51,448 bases of DNA from Oceanospirillaceae bacterium (GTDB taxonomy: Bacteria; Pseudomonadota; Gammaproteobacteria; Pseudomonadales; Balneatricaceae): assembly GCA_016845445.1 (NCBI GenBank), contig JAERSU010000264.1, positions 1 through 51,448 of the forward strand, read 5' to 3'. The notes beneath the pieces are model-generated. The model did not search any database. It was not told the origin of the DNA and saw only the letters and a list, made by a program, of their open reading frames with translations. Below are positions 37,049 through 45,796 of the stretch, piece after piece; the stretch's first letter is position 1; each line of letters starts with the position of its first letter. A program made the position numbers and the translations under genes.

Positions 37049-37870
37049 TTAACTTTGCTGCCAGGGTGCGGCTTGTTTAGTTAAGAAGGCTTGTAAGCCT
37101 GCTTGGCCTGCCTCGCTTACCCGAATATCAGCGATAGCCTCTGTGGTCGCGGCCTCCGTGGCTGCTAAGTTATTCTTAGCAAGCGGGGCGCTGGCATCAA
37201 ACTGGCGCAACAACTGTTTAATATGAGCGACTGCTTGTGGGCTGTTGTTAAGGGTTTGCTTAACCCAAGCTTCACCAGCCTTGGCGAGTTCATCAGCGCT
37301 AACAACTTCATGAACAAGGCCGTTTTGTTGGCCTTGCTCGGCACTGAAAACAGCAGCGCTGGTCATTAAATGACGGCCCCAGGAGTTGCCTAGTTTATTG
37401 GCAACAAAGGGACTAATGACGGCGGGAATAAGGCCAATACGTACTTCGCTTAAGCAGAACTTGGCGTTATCCACGGCAATGACGCTATCACAACAAGCCA
37501 TAAGACCCACAGCACCACCAAAGGCGGCGCCATTGACTAGGGCTAGGGTGGGACGGTTAAAGTCATCAAGCAGGCGCATTAGCAAGGCCAACTGTTGGGC
37601 ATCGGCAAGGTTAGCGGCACGGTCATATTCGGCCATGCGCTGCATCCAGCCAAGGTCGGCCCCAGCGGAGAAGCTTTTGCCTGTGCCTGCGACAATCAGG
37701 GCACGAATGCTGTCATCGGCAGCTAAGGTTTGTAGATGGCTCACCATTTCGTTAATCATGGTGTCATCAAAGGCGTTGTGCTTGTCAGGGCGATTGAGGG
37801 TCATGGTGGCAATGCCACGTTCATCGACACTTAATACAACCCGTTGTTCTGTATCAACATGAGTAGACAT
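37049..37870 (-). CDS. liuC: Methylglutaconyl-CoA hydratase
   Basis: This crotonase-family enzyme hydrates 3-methylglutaconyl-CoA to HMG-CoA. The 273-aa product has the oxyanion-hole segments GKSFSAGADLGWM and NGAAFGGAVGLMACCD. The second catalytic glutamate is kept in LSEVRIGLIPAVISP, while the first (usual GGGxE) is replaced by glycine (GGAVG), as I recall for bacterial LiuC/AtuE proteins. AAGGAG precedes the ATG by 7 nt. It sits 11 nt after liuB and 17 nt before liuD. Confidence 0.93.
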   Translation of the reverse strand: MSTHVDTEQRVVLSVDERGIATMTLNRPDKHNAFDDTMINEMVSHLQTLAADDSIRALIVAGTGKSFSAGADLGWMQRMAEYDRAANLADAQQLALLMRLLDDFNRPTLALVNGAAFGGAVGLMACCDSVIAVDNAKFCLSEVRIGLIPAVISPFVANKLGNSWGRHLMTSAAVFSAEQGQQNGLVHEVVSADELAKAGEAWVKQTLNNSPQAVAHIKQLLRQFDASAPLAKNNLAATEAATTEAIADIRVSEAGQAGLQAFLTKQAAPWQQS

Positions 37871-37881
37871 AACTGGGCTCC

Positions 37882-39489
37882 TTACATGCGGAACACGCCA
37901 AAGCGAGTTTCTTGCTCTGGCTTGTTAAGGGTTGTTTCTAGGGCCATGCTCAGCACTTCACGGGTCTGGGCTGGATCGATAATGCCATCGTCCCAGAGGC
38001 GGGCACTGGCGTAGTAGGGGTGACCCTGTTCTTCGTACTGGGCCAGTACTGGCTCGCGCATGGCTGCTTCGTCTGCGGCACTAAATGTTTCGCCGCGGGC
38101 AGCGAGCTGGTCGCGTTTCACTTGTGTTAGTACACCGGCCGCTTGTTCGCCACCCATGACCGAAATGCGGCTATTAGGCCACATCCACATGAAGTTAGGC
38201 TCATAGGCGCGGCCACACATACCATAGTTGCCAGCGCCATAGCTGCCGCCAATTAGAATGGTAAACTTTGGTACCTTGGCGCAGGCCACGGCTGTAACCA
38301 TCTTAGCGCCATGCTTGGCGATGCCTTCGGATTCGTATTTCTTACCCACCATAAAGCCGGTGATATTTTGTAGGAACAGCAGAGGAATATTGCGTTGGCA
38401 GCATAGCTCGATAAAGTGCGCGCCTTTTTGCGCGGATTCAGAAAACAGTACGCCATTGTTGGCAACGATACCAATGGGGTAGCCATCAAGGTGGGCAAAA
38501 CCACACACCAGTGTCGTACCATACAAGGCCTTAAACTCGTCAAATTGGGAATCGTCGACCAGTCTGGCAATAACATCACGTACATCAAATGGCTTACGCA
38601 GGTCGGTACCAACGATGCCGTAGATTTCTTCTGCGGCAAAACGTGGCGGTAGGCTTGCTTTGCGGGGTAGGCTATTACCAGCAGGCTTGGGGCAGTTAGC
38701 AATGCATTGGCGTGCCAGTAATAGTGCGTGTTCGTCGTTGTCAGCATAGTGATCAGCGACACCGGAGGTACGACAGTGGGTGTCGGCACCGCCTAGTTCT
38801 TCGGCGGATACTTCTTCACCAGTGGCAGCCTTTACCAGAGGCGGGCCAGCCAAGAAAATGGTGCCTTGCTCTTTGACGATGATGCTCTCATCGGCCATAG
38901 CAGGGACATAAGCACCACCAGCGGTACAGGAACCCATGACCACAGCGATTTGAGGGATACCCATGGCGGACATGTTGGCTTGATTAAAGAAGATGCGGCC
39001 AAAGTGCAGCTTGTCAGGGAAGACTTCATCTTGCTGTGGTAGGTTAGCACCACCGGAATCAACCAGATAGATACAGGGTAGGTTGTTCTGTTGGGCTACT
39101 TCCTGGGCCCGTAAATGTTTTTTTACGGTCACTGGGAAGTAGGTGCCGCCTTTTACCGTGGCGTCATTGGCAATCACCATACAGTGCCGACCCTGCACCA
39201 GGCCAACACCACAGATGATACCGGCACTGGGTATATCCATGCCATACATACCATGGGCCGCTAACTGGGACAATTCCAAAAAGGGCGAACCAAAATCCAG
39301 CAATTGCTCGATGCGCTGGCGTGGCAGTAATTTACCTCGGGCTAAATGCTTGGCTTGGTATTTTTCACCACCGCCGTTGCTAACTTTACTGACTTGCCAT
39401 TGCAGGTCGGTTACCAAAGCCTGCATAGCCTCGGCCTTGGCCTTGAATTCGGCACTTTGGGTGTTGATTTGGCTGTTTAGTGTTGCCAT
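37882..39489 (-). CDS. liuB: Methylcrotonoyl-CoA carboxylase, carboxyltransferase beta subunit
   Basis: This subunit transfers the carboxyl group from biotin to 3-methylcrotonoyl-CoA. The 535-aa product has the family length and features: [23 protein letters not shown], the [17 protein letters not shown] acyl-CoA site, and the second crotonase-fold half with [28 protein letters not shown] lies just before the ATG, between the start and a REP-like element that occupies the gap to liuA. Confidence 0.96.
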   Translation of the reverse strand: MATLNSQINTQSAEFKAKAEAMQALVTDLQWQVSKVSNGGGEKYQAKHLARGKLLPRQRIEQLLDFGSPFLELSQLAAHGMYGMDIPSAGIICGVGLVQGRHCMVIANDATVKGGTYFPVTVKKHLRAQEVAQQNNLPCIYLVDSGGANLPQQDEVFPDKLHFGRIFFNQANMSAMGIPQIAVVMGSCTAGGAYVPAMADESIIVKEQGTIFLAGPPLVKAATGEEVSAEELGGADTHCRTSGVADHYADNDEHALLLARQCIANCPKPAGNSLPRKASLPPRFAAEEIYGIVGTDLRKPFDVRDVIARLVDDSQFDEFKALYGTTLVCGFAHLDGYPIGIVANNGVLFSESAQKGAHFIELCCQRNIPLLFLQNITGFMVGKKYESEGIAKHGAKMVTAVACAKVPKFTILIGGSYGAGNYGMCGRAYEPNFMWMWPNSRISVMGGEQAAGVLTQVKRDQLAARGETFSAADEAAMREPVLAQYEEQGHPYYASARLWDDGIIDPAQTREVLSMALETTLNKPEQETRFGVFRM

Positions 39490-39500
39490 TGTATTGCTCC

Positions 39501-39585
39501 CGTCATGGCGAGGAGCAAAGCGACGTGGCCATCTCCTGATCGTGCGGTAGAGGCAGGAGATCGCATCGCTGTGCTCGCCATGACG
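39501..39585. repeat. REP-like inverted repeat element, family (a)
   Basis: Perfect 12-bp ends CGTCATGGCGAG/CTCGCCATGACG enclose a further ATCTCCTG/CAGGAGAT pairing. It lies inside the liu operon between liuA and liuB, about 11 nt before the liuB start, so it is likely present in the mRNA as a long hairpin. Confidence 0.85.
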
Positions 39586-39597
39586 TTGTTATTTAAT

Positions 39598-40767
39598 TTA
39601 GTGAGATTCGTTGAATAGTTCGCGGCCGATTAACATACGACGAATTTCCGAGGTGCCTGCACCGATTTCATAGAGCTTGGCATCACGCAATAGGCGGCCA
39701 GTTGGGGCTTCGTTGGTATAACCAATGCCGCCCAGTAACTGAATGGCATCCAAGGCCATCTTGGTAGCCATTTCAGCAGAGTAGAGGATGGCACCAGCGG
39801 CGTCCTTACGGGTGGTTTCACCGCGGTCGCAGGCGGCCGCCACCGTGTATACATAGGACTTGGCGGCGTTCATTACCGTGTACATGTCGGCGATCTTGCC
39901 CTGTACCAATTGGAATTCACCGATGCTTTGGCCAAATTGCTTGCGATCGTGGATATAAGGTACCACCACGTCCATACAAGCTTGCATAATACCAAGGGGG
40001 CCACCGGATAGAACCACACGCTCATAATCCAAGCCGCTCATTAATACACGCACGCCTTCGTTGAGCTTACCAAGAATGTTTTCTTCTGGTACTTCACAGT
40101 CTTCAAATACCAACTCACAGGTGTTGGAACCACGCATGCCCAACTTGTCGAGTTTCTGTGCTTGGGTAAAGCCTGGGAAGGAGCGCTCGACGATAAAGGC
40201 CGTGATGCCGCGAGGGCCGGCATTAATGTCAGTCTTGGCATAGATAACGTAGGTGTCGGCATCTGGACCGTTAGTGATCCACATTTTGTTGCCGTTTAAT
40301 ACGTACTTATCACCACGCTTTTCGGCCTTTAGGCGCATACTGACAACGTCAGAACCCGCACCTGGTTCACTCATGGCTAGGGCACCAACGTGTTCACCAG
40401 ATACCAGCTTAGGTAGGTATTTGGCTTTTTGCTCGGCGTTACCGTTTCGGTGAATCTGATTGACACACAGATTGGAGTGGGCACCGTAGCTTAGGCCGAC
40501 TGAGGCAGAGGCACGGCTAATTTCTTCCATGGCCACACAGTGAGCCAAATAACCCATGTTGGCGCCGCCGTATTCTTCTGCAACGGTAACGCCTAACAGG
40601 CCCATGTCGCCCATCTTCTTCCACAGATGCATTGGAAATTCATTGTTTACATCGGTTGCTTCGGCGATAGGGGCGATTTCTGCGGCAGCGAATTGGTTAA
40701 CGCCATCGCGTAGCATGTCGATGGTTTCGCCGTGGCCGAAGTTAAGGTTCGAATAAGTGCTAAACAT
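39598..40767 (-). CDS. liuA: Isovaleryl-CoA dehydrogenase
   Basis: This FAD enzyme oxidises isovaleryl-CoA to 3-methylcrotonoyl-CoA, the first committed step of the leucine branch. In the 389-aa product the catalytic base is in the isovaleryl-specific position, [15 protein letters not shown], and the usual glutamate near the C-terminus is replaced by glycine ([20 protein letters not shown]). Both features distinguish it from other acyl-CoA dehydrogenases. It is the first catabolic gene after liuR. Confidence 0.96.
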   Translation of the reverse strand: MFSTYSNLNFGHGETIDMLRDGVNQFAAAEIAPIAEATDVNNEFPMHLWKKMGDMGLLGVTVAEEYGGANMGYLAHCVAMEEISRASASVGLSYGAHSNLCVNQIHRNGNAEQKAKYLPKLVSGEHVGALAMSEPGAGSDVVSMRLKAEKRGDKYVLNGNKMWITNGPDADTYVIYAKTDINAGPRGITAFIVERSFPGFTQAQKLDKLGMRGSNTCELVFEDCEVPEENILGKLNEGVRVLMSGLDYERVVLSGGPLGIMQACMDVVVPYIHDRKQFGQSIGEFQLVQGKIADMYTVMNAAKSYVYTVAAACDRGETTRKDAAGAILYSAEMATKMALDAIQLLGGIGYTNEAPTGRLLRDAKLYEIGAGTSEIRRMLIGRELFNESH

Positions 40768-40800
40768 GTTCTAAATTTCTCCATAGTTGGGACAATGGTT

Positions 40801-40899
40801 ATTTTGCTCTGATACTGCGTTAAAACCGTACTCATTCGGTCACTTACACTAAGTAAGCTCCCTCATTGTGTGCGCTTTTGCCTTGTCTCAAAGCAAAAT
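40801..40899. repeat. Inverted-repeat element, family (d)
   Basis: ATTTTGCT (40801-40808) and AGCAAAAT (40892-40899) form the ends of a 99-bp element filling most of the liuR-liuA gap. The interior includes GATACTGCGTTAAAACCGTA and GCGCTTTTGCCTTGTCTCAA, which recall a widespread gammaproteobacterial repeat. No second copy is seen in this window. Confidence 0.55.
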
Positions 40900-40912
40900 C
40901 CCTCATTGTTAC

Positions 40913-41302
40913 TTAACCTTCATTATCTTTTGTAAGAGCGTCGCGGCAGCGCGTGGCGGCTGATTCGAGCTCTTCCTGCATGTCATAAATATCTTGCAAT
41001 TGCTGAGCCAGGGCAGCTTGGCGCTGTTGGATTTTATTCAGCAATACGAGAAGTTGTTGGTCGTTGTTGGTAGCAGCGGGGTCATAGAGGTCGATAACCT
41101 GGCGAATTTCATCTAGGGCTAGACCGAGTCGTTTACCGCGTAGTATGAGTTTAAGGCGCACACGATCTTGCTTGTGATAGATACGCTTTTGACCTTCACG
41201 TTTAGGGTGCAGCAGGTCTTTATCCTCATAAAAACGGATACTGCGGGGCGTTATATCAAACTCATTCGACAATTCGCCAATGGTAAAAGTGGGCTCAGAC
41301 AT
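40913..41302 (-). CDS. liuR: MerR-family regulator LiuR
   Basis: LiuR controls branched-chain amino acid and acyl-CoA catabolism in many Proteobacteria. The 129-aa product has a MerR winged-helix start (FTIGELSNEFDITPRSIRFYEDKDLL, residues 6-31), the wing GQKRIYHKQDRVRLKLILRGKRLG and a coiled-coil dimerisation helix (about 75-125). It has no metal-binding cysteine cluster, which fits an acyl-CoA-sensing rather than metal-sensing member. It is divergent from the thiolase gene and upstream of liuA; a perfect palindrome lies in its own promoter spacer. Confidence 0.93.
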   Translation of the reverse strand: MSEPTFTIGELSNEFDITPRSIRFYEDKDLLHPKREGQKRIYHKQDRVRLKLILRGKRLGLALDEIRQVIDLYDPAATNNDQQLLVLLNKIQQRQAALAQQLQDIYDMQEELESAATRCRDALTKDNEG

Positions 41303-41337
41303 GAAAAAATCACTGCTGTTTATAACCGATAGGTGTT

Positions 41338-41367
41338 ATATTAAGTTTACGTTAACGTAAACGTCAA
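41338..41367 (-). promoter_or_regulatory. liuR promoter with MerR-type spacing
   Basis: On the minus strand TTGACG (41367-41362) and TAATAT (41343-41338) are separated by 18 bp, longer than the usual 17 bp, as in MerR-controlled promoters. The LiuR palindrome covers nearly the whole spacer. The -10 lies 36 nt before the liuR ATG. Confidence 0.7.
41345..41362. promoter_or_regulatory. LiuR operator, perfect 18-bp palindrome
   Basis: GTTTACGTTAACGTAAAC is perfectly palindromic and lies between liuR and the thiolase gene. It sits in the spacer of the liuR promoter, the standard place for a MerR-family site, and can serve both divergent transcripts. The binding assignment is inferred from position and from the MerR family of the adjacent regulator. 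Confidence 0.85.
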
Positions 41368-41429
41368 CCTTTTTGGTTAGTTTGCACTTTAGATATTTGT
41401 ATAACAAGGTTTATTAATAGGAACTTCAC

Positions 41430-42608
41430 ATGTCAGAAACTGTATATATTGTGGCGGGCAGCCGTACACCCATGGGTGGATTAAACGGTAGTCTTGCGAG
41501 CCTGACTGCTTCTCAATTAGGGGCAGTAGCTATTGAAGGTGCTATTAAACGAGCGGGGGTCAATAAAGGCGCCATAGAAGAAGTATATATGGGTTGTGTG
41601 TTACCTGCAGGGCAGGGGCAGGCGCCAGCGCGTCAAGCCGCCTTAGGGGCAGGTTTAGATAAGTCAGTGCCCTGTACTACGGTAAACAAGATGTGTGGTT
41701 CGGGTATGCAAACCACCATTATGGGTTACAACGCTATTAAGGCAGAATCTGCGCAGGTGATGATATGCGGTGGTATGGAAAGCATGACCAATGCGCCATA
41801 CATTCTACCTAAGGTGCGTCAGGGCTTACGCATGGGTCATGGCCAGGTCATGGACCATATGTTTATGGATGGTCTGGAAGACGCCTACGAGGGTGGCCTA
41901 ATGGGCTCCTTTGCGCAAAAGACGGCCGATGAATATGGCTTAACCCGTACGCAGATGGACGATTTTGCCATTGGTTCTTTAAGCAAGGCCAACGCCGCCA
42001 TTGCCAATGGCGATTTGCAAGCTGAAATTGAACCAGTGCTAGTGAAGAGCCGAAAAGGCGAAGTGACCGTGAGTGTGGATGAACAGCCGGGTCAGGCTAA
42101 CGTGGAAAAAATCCCGACTTTGCGTCCGGCGTTTGCCAAAGACGGTACCGTAACCGCAGCCAACTCCAGCTCCATTTCCGATGGCGCCTCTGCCTTAGTT
42201 TTGGCATCGGCCTGCGCCGTTGCCGAGCAGGGCCTAAAACCTGTCGCCAAGATTGTTGGCGTGAGTAGCCACGCACGCTTACCAGCAGAATTTACCATTG
42301 CACCAATCGGCGCCATGGAAAAGTTGTTAGCCAAGCTTGATTGGTCCGTCGATGAGGTTGATCTATTTGAAATCAATGAAGCCTTTGCCATGGTAACTAT
42401 GTTGGCCATACAAGAGTTAAATATTCCTGCTGATAAGGTTAACGTCTACGGCGGTGCTTGTGCCCAAGGGCATCCCATTGGTTCCACTGGTTCACGTATT
42501 ATCCTGACCTTGATTAGCGCTCTACAAAATAAAGGCTTAAAGCGTGGTATGGCCAGTTTGTGCATCGGTGGTGGTGAAGCCACAGCTGTGGCAGTAGAGT
42601 TGCTGTAG
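41430..42608 (+). CDS. Acetyl-CoA C-acyltransferase (thiolase II type)
   Basis: This thiolase cleaves acetoacetyl-CoA or 2-methylacetoacetyl-CoA with CoA, so it can finish both the leucine and isoleucine branches. The 392-aa product has the nucleophile cysteine in NKMCGSGMQ, NEAFA with the catalytic region, GGACAQGHPIGSTGSR and the second cysteine in CIGGGEATA. AGGA precedes the ATG. It is the first gene of the plus-strand arm and directly faces the LiuR palindrome. 116 nt separate it from the next gene. Confidence 0.93.
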   Translation: MSETVYIVAGSRTPMGGLNGSLASLTASQLGAVAIEGAIKRAGVNKGAIEEVYMGCVLPAGQGQAPARQAALGAGLDKSVPCTTVNKMCGSGMQTTIMGYNAIKAESAQVMICGGMESMTNAPYILPKVRQGLRMGHGQVMDHMFMDGLEDAYEGGLMGSFAQKTADEYGLTRTQMDDFAIGSLSKANAAIANGDLQAEIEPVLVKSRKGEVTVSVDEQPGQANVEKIPTLRPAFAKDGTVTAANSSSISDGASALVLASACAVAEQGLKPVAKIVGVSSHARLPAEFTIAPIGAMEKLLAKLDWSVDEVDLFEINEAFAMVTMLAIQELNIPADKVNVYGGACAQGHPIGSTGSRIILTLISALQNKGLKRGMASLCIGGGEATAVAVELL

Positions 42609-42640
42609 GCCCTGTGACACCGGCCGTAGTTAGATAATGT

Positions 42641-42702
42641 CAGTCGCTGCTTCGTTAATGTCATGTAGTGAAGCGACTGAATATGCCATCCTATGTGGCA
42701 TC
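42641..42702. other. Two hairpins between thiolase and acyl-CoA dehydrogenase genes
   Basis: CAGTCGCTGCTTC pairs with GAAGCGACTG across a 16-nt loop (42641-42680), with a bulge, and ATGCCA/TGGCAT pair across 7 nt (42684-42702). Neither has a proper T-run. They may be an mRNA processing or attenuation feature. Confidence 0.4.
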
Positions 42703-42724
42703 AAAAATATAGAAGAGTAAAGCC

Positions 42725-43882
42725 ATGGATTTTAATCTAAATGAAGATCAGCGCGCCTTTGTCGATCTGGCACAGCAGTTTGCCAGTAACGAACTTGCGC
42801 CCAATGCCGCCAAGTGGGACGAAGAAGCCATTTGGCCCTTGGCAGCCATGCAACAGGCTGGTGAGTTAGGTTTTTGTGGTTTGTATGCTAATCCGCAGTG
42901 GGGTGGCTTAGGCTTAAGCCGTTTGGATTCATCGTTAATCTTTGAGCAGCTTGCCATGGGCTGTACCACCACTACTGCCATGCTGACTATTCATAATATG
43001 GCCACCTGGATGGTAACGGATTTTGGTAATGCCCAGACCAATGAAAAATATGGTGAGATGCTCACCAGTGGCCAGTGGTTAGCGTCTTACTGTCTGACGG
43101 AACCTAATGCTGGTTCCGATGCCGCCTCCCTTAAAACCAAGGCGGTGCGTGATGGCGATGACTATCTGCTGAGCGGCTCAAAGGTGTTTATCTCTGGTGC
43201 TGGTGAAACTGATGTTTTAGTAGTCATGGCCCGTACTGGTGAAGATGGCCCGCGGGGCATTTCTGCTTTTGTACTGGATAGCAATTCTGAGGGTATTAGT
43301 TTTGGTCGCAAAGAGGACAAGATGGGCTGGAACGCCCAAGCCACACGCATGATCAATTTCGATCAGGTGCGCGTGCCTGCAAGCCAAATGCTAGGCGCAG
43401 AAGGCGAAGGCTTTAAAATTGCTATGAAGGGTTTGGACGGTGGCCGCATAAATATTGCCACCTGTAGTATTGGTACTGCTCAGCAGGCCATGCAAGACGC
43501 CCTAGCTTATGTGAATGAGCGCAAGCAATTTGGTAAGGCCATTGCGGCTTTTCAAGGGTTGCAGTTTAAGCTGGCTGATATGAACACCGAACTGGTGGCC
43601 GCCCGCCAGATGGTGCGTTTAGCGGCCTTTAAGCTAGACCATAAAGACCCTGATGCCACCACCTATTGCGCCATGGCCAAGCGCCTCGCTACGGACATGT
43701 GTTATGACATTTGTGATGAAGCCCTACAGTGCTTTGGTGGCAATGGCTATATAAAAGAATTCCCTATGGAGCGTTATCTGCGTGATACTCGGGTGCACCG
43801 TATTTTGGAAGGCACCAACGAGATCATGAAGGTAATTATTTCCCGACGTATTTTGATGGCTGATACCGCAGCTATCCTGTAA
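42725..43882 (+). CDS. Acyl-CoA dehydrogenase, probably isobutyryl-CoA/2-methylbutyryl-CoA
   Basis: This FAD enzyme probably oxidises branched short-chain acyl-CoA in valine and isoleucine breakdown. The 385-aa product has the normal fold: LTEPNAGSDAASLKTKA, KVFISGAGETDVLVVMAR, and the catalytic glutamate in the standard position in VHRILEGTNEIMKVIISR, unlike liuA. It begins the tight run of valine-pathway genes; the next start is 14 nt after its stop. The exact substrate is inferred from the neighbours. Confidence 0.88.
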   Translation: MDFNLNEDQRAFVDLAQQFASNELAPNAAKWDEEAIWPLAAMQQAGELGFCGLYANPQWGGLGLSRLDSSLIFEQLAMGCTTTTAMLTIHNMATWMVTDFGNAQTNEKYGEMLTSGQWLASYCLTEPNAGSDAASLKTKAVRDGDDYLLSGSKVFISGAGETDVLVVMARTGEDGPRGISAFVLDSNSEGISFGRKEDKMGWNAQATRMINFDQVRVPASQMLGAEGEGFKIAMKGLDGGRINIATCSIGTAQQAMQDALAYVNERKQFGKAIAAFQGLQFKLADMNTELVAARQMVRLAAFKLDHKDPDATTYCAMAKRLATDMCYDICDEALQCFGGNGYIKEFPMERYLRDTRVHRILEGTNEIMKVIISRRILMADTAAIL

Positions 43883-43896
43883 TTGGAGCAGAAACA

Positions 43897-44673
43897 ATGA
43901 GTGATGCAATTTTAGTCGACATCCAGGGTCACGTAGCGATTGTGACCATGAACAATCCACCGGCCAATACCTGGACCCGTGATAGCTTGGAAGCCTTGGC
44001 TGACCTGGTACATGAACTTAATGCCAATAAAGACGTGTACAGCATGATCATTACTGGCCAGGGGGAGAAGTTCTTCTCAGCTGGTGCTGACTTAAAACTG
44101 TTTGCCGATGGCAACAAGCAGGTAGCAGCCGATATGTCCACGGCCTTTGGCCGTGCCTTTGAAACCTTAAGCCAGTTCCGTGGATTGTCCATTGCTGCCA
44201 TTAATGGCTACTCCATGGGTGGCGGTCTGGAAGTGGCCTTGGCCTGCGACCTACGTATCGCTGAAGAGCAGGCGCTAATGGCCTTACCAGAAGCCGCCGT
44301 TGGCCTATTGCCATGTGCGGGGGGGACGCAAAACCTGGCTTGGTTAGTGGGTGAAGGTTGGGCGAAGCGTATGATTCTTTGTGGCGAGCGTGTAACCGCA
44401 GAACAGGCGCAAAACATTGGTTTAGTAGAAGCTGTTGCCGAAACGGGTGGGGCTTTGGCCATGGCTAAAGAGTGGGCACAAAACGCAGAACGTCAGAGCC
44501 CGACGAGTATTGCGGCCTGTAAGCGTCTTATCCAAACAGCCCGTAAGGAACCGATGTTTGTTGGTATGGGGTACGAGCGTGATGAGTTTGTGCGCTTGTT
44601 TGATACCAATGACCAAACAGAGGGCGTGCAAGCCTTCTTAGAAAAGCGTAAACCCGAGTGGACGAATAGTTAA
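43897..44673 (+). CDS. Enoyl-CoA hydratase (valine/isoleucine branch)
   Basis: This 258-aa crotonase-family enzyme hydrates a 2-enoyl-CoA, most likely methacrylyl-CoA or tiglyl-CoA given its position. Both catalytic glutamates are present, in GGGLEVALACD and in LPEAAVGLLPCAGGTQNL, and the oxyanion segment reads EKFFSAGADLKLF. TTGGAGC precedes the ATG. It joins the hydrolase gene with no gap (TAA followed by ATG). Confidence 0.9.
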   Translation: MSDAILVDIQGHVAIVTMNNPPANTWTRDSLEALADLVHELNANKDVYSMIITGQGEKFFSAGADLKLFADGNKQVAADMSTAFGRAFETLSQFRGLSIAAINGYSMGGGLEVALACDLRIAEEQALMALPEAAVGLLPCAGGTQNLAWLVGEGWAKRMILCGERVTAEQAQNIGLVEAVAETGGALAMAKEWAQNAERQSPTSIAACKRLIQTARKEPMFVGMGYERDEFVRLFDTNDQTEGVQAFLEKRKPEWTNS

Positions 44674-45747
44674 ATGACTGACGCAGTTTTAATTAACGAA
44701 ATTGCCACCCAGACAGGTGGTAAGATCATTGAGGCGACACTCAATTCCCCCAAATCTCTCAACGCCTTGTCAGCGGCGATGATTGAACAACTAATGGCTA
44801 ATTTGCCTAGTTGGGATGCCGATGAGCAGGTGCAAGCCATTGTCATTCGTGGTGCTGGCGAGCGTGCTTTCTGCGCCGGTGGAGATATCCGCGATCTTTA
44901 CAATGCCATGGCCAGTGGCGATACAGACTTTGGCCAGCAATTCTTTAATGCTGAATACAGCTTGGACGTCGCTCTGCATAACCTCAAGACCCCTTTAATC
45001 GTCTGGGGCAATGGTTATGTCATGGGTGGCGGCATGGGTATTTATCAAGCCGCCGACGTACGTGTGGTAACCCCATCGAGCCGTTTGGCCATGCCTGAAA
45101 TTAGTATTGGTTTGTATCCTGATGTGGGCGCCAGTTTGTTCTTGCAGCAGGTGCCTGAAAAGCTAGGCCTGTTTATGGGCTTAACCGCTGCCATGATCAA
45201 TAGTACTGACGCTTGTCGTTTACAGATGGCCGACCTACAGTTAGCAGAAAATGGCTATGACGCCATGCTTGCTGCGCTTAAGGCTTGGGATGGAACAGTA
45301 GACGTACAGGCTCTACTAGCTACCATGGCCTTAAGTGACGCTGAGCAGCCTGAATCTGATATCAATGCTTATTGGGATGAATTGGTCGCAGCTCTACAGC
45401 AGCCAGATCTAGCCGCCATTGTGGCTGCCATTGATGCCTTAGGAGGCCGTGATAAATGGATGGATAAGGCCATTAACACCATGCACAAGGGCTCGCCCAT
45501 TGGTCTACAGCTGACTTACCGTCAGCAACAGCAAGATCTATCAACTTGGCATGAGACCTTTATGCAGGAGTATTACATTGCTGTGAATGCCACTCGTAAG
45601 GGTGAATTCCAGGAAGGTATCCGAGCCCTGCTCATCGACAAGGATGGCGCGCCTAATTGGCAGTTCACGTCCATCACCGATGTGCCCACCGATTTTATTG
45701 ACAGTTTTTATGATCAAGAGGGTATTCCGTTACCGGATTACGCCTAA
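44674..45747 (+). CDS. 3-hydroxyisobutyryl-CoA hydrolase
   Basis: This crotonase-superfamily thioesterase removes CoA from 3-hydroxyisobutyryl-CoA, a step unique to valine breakdown. The 357-aa length and the motifs FCAGGDIRDLYNAM, NGYVMGGGMGIYQAADVRV and MPEISIGLYPDVGASLFL match the family. It begins directly at the hydratase stop. A short remnant of a REP-like element separates it from the dehydrogenase that takes the free acid. Confidence 0.93.
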   Translation: MTDAVLINEIATQTGGKIIEATLNSPKSLNALSAAMIEQLMANLPSWDADEQVQAIVIRGAGERAFCAGGDIRDLYNAMASGDTDFGQQFFNAEYSLDVALHNLKTPLIVWGNGYVMGGGMGIYQAADVRVVTPSSRLAMPEISIGLYPDVGASLFLQQVPEKLGLFMGLTAAMINSTDACRLQMADLQLAENGYDAMLAALKAWDGTVDVQALLATMALSDAEQPESDINAYWDELVAALQQPDLAAIVAAIDALGGRDKWMDKAINTMHKGSPIGLQLTYRQQQQDLSTWHETFMQEYYIAVNATRKGEFQEGIRALLIDKDGAPNWQFTSITDVPTDFIDSFYDQEGIPLPDYA

Positions 45748-45755
45748 CATTTACG

Positions 45756-45777
45756 CGTCATGGCGAGCGCAATGACG
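45756..45777. repeat. Collapsed copy of REP-like family (a)
   Basis: Only the two outer ends are present, CGTCATGGCGAG overlapping into CGCAATGACG, without the interior. It looks like an internally deleted copy. A second ATAGGAG ribosome binding site follows for the next gene. Confidence 0.6.
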
Positions 45778-45796
45778 AATAATAGGAGAATTACAC

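Noticed and set aside
38253..38789. 178-residue minus-strand frame inside liuB
   Set aside because: It overlaps liuB in another frame on the same strand; the liuB frame has full family motifs.
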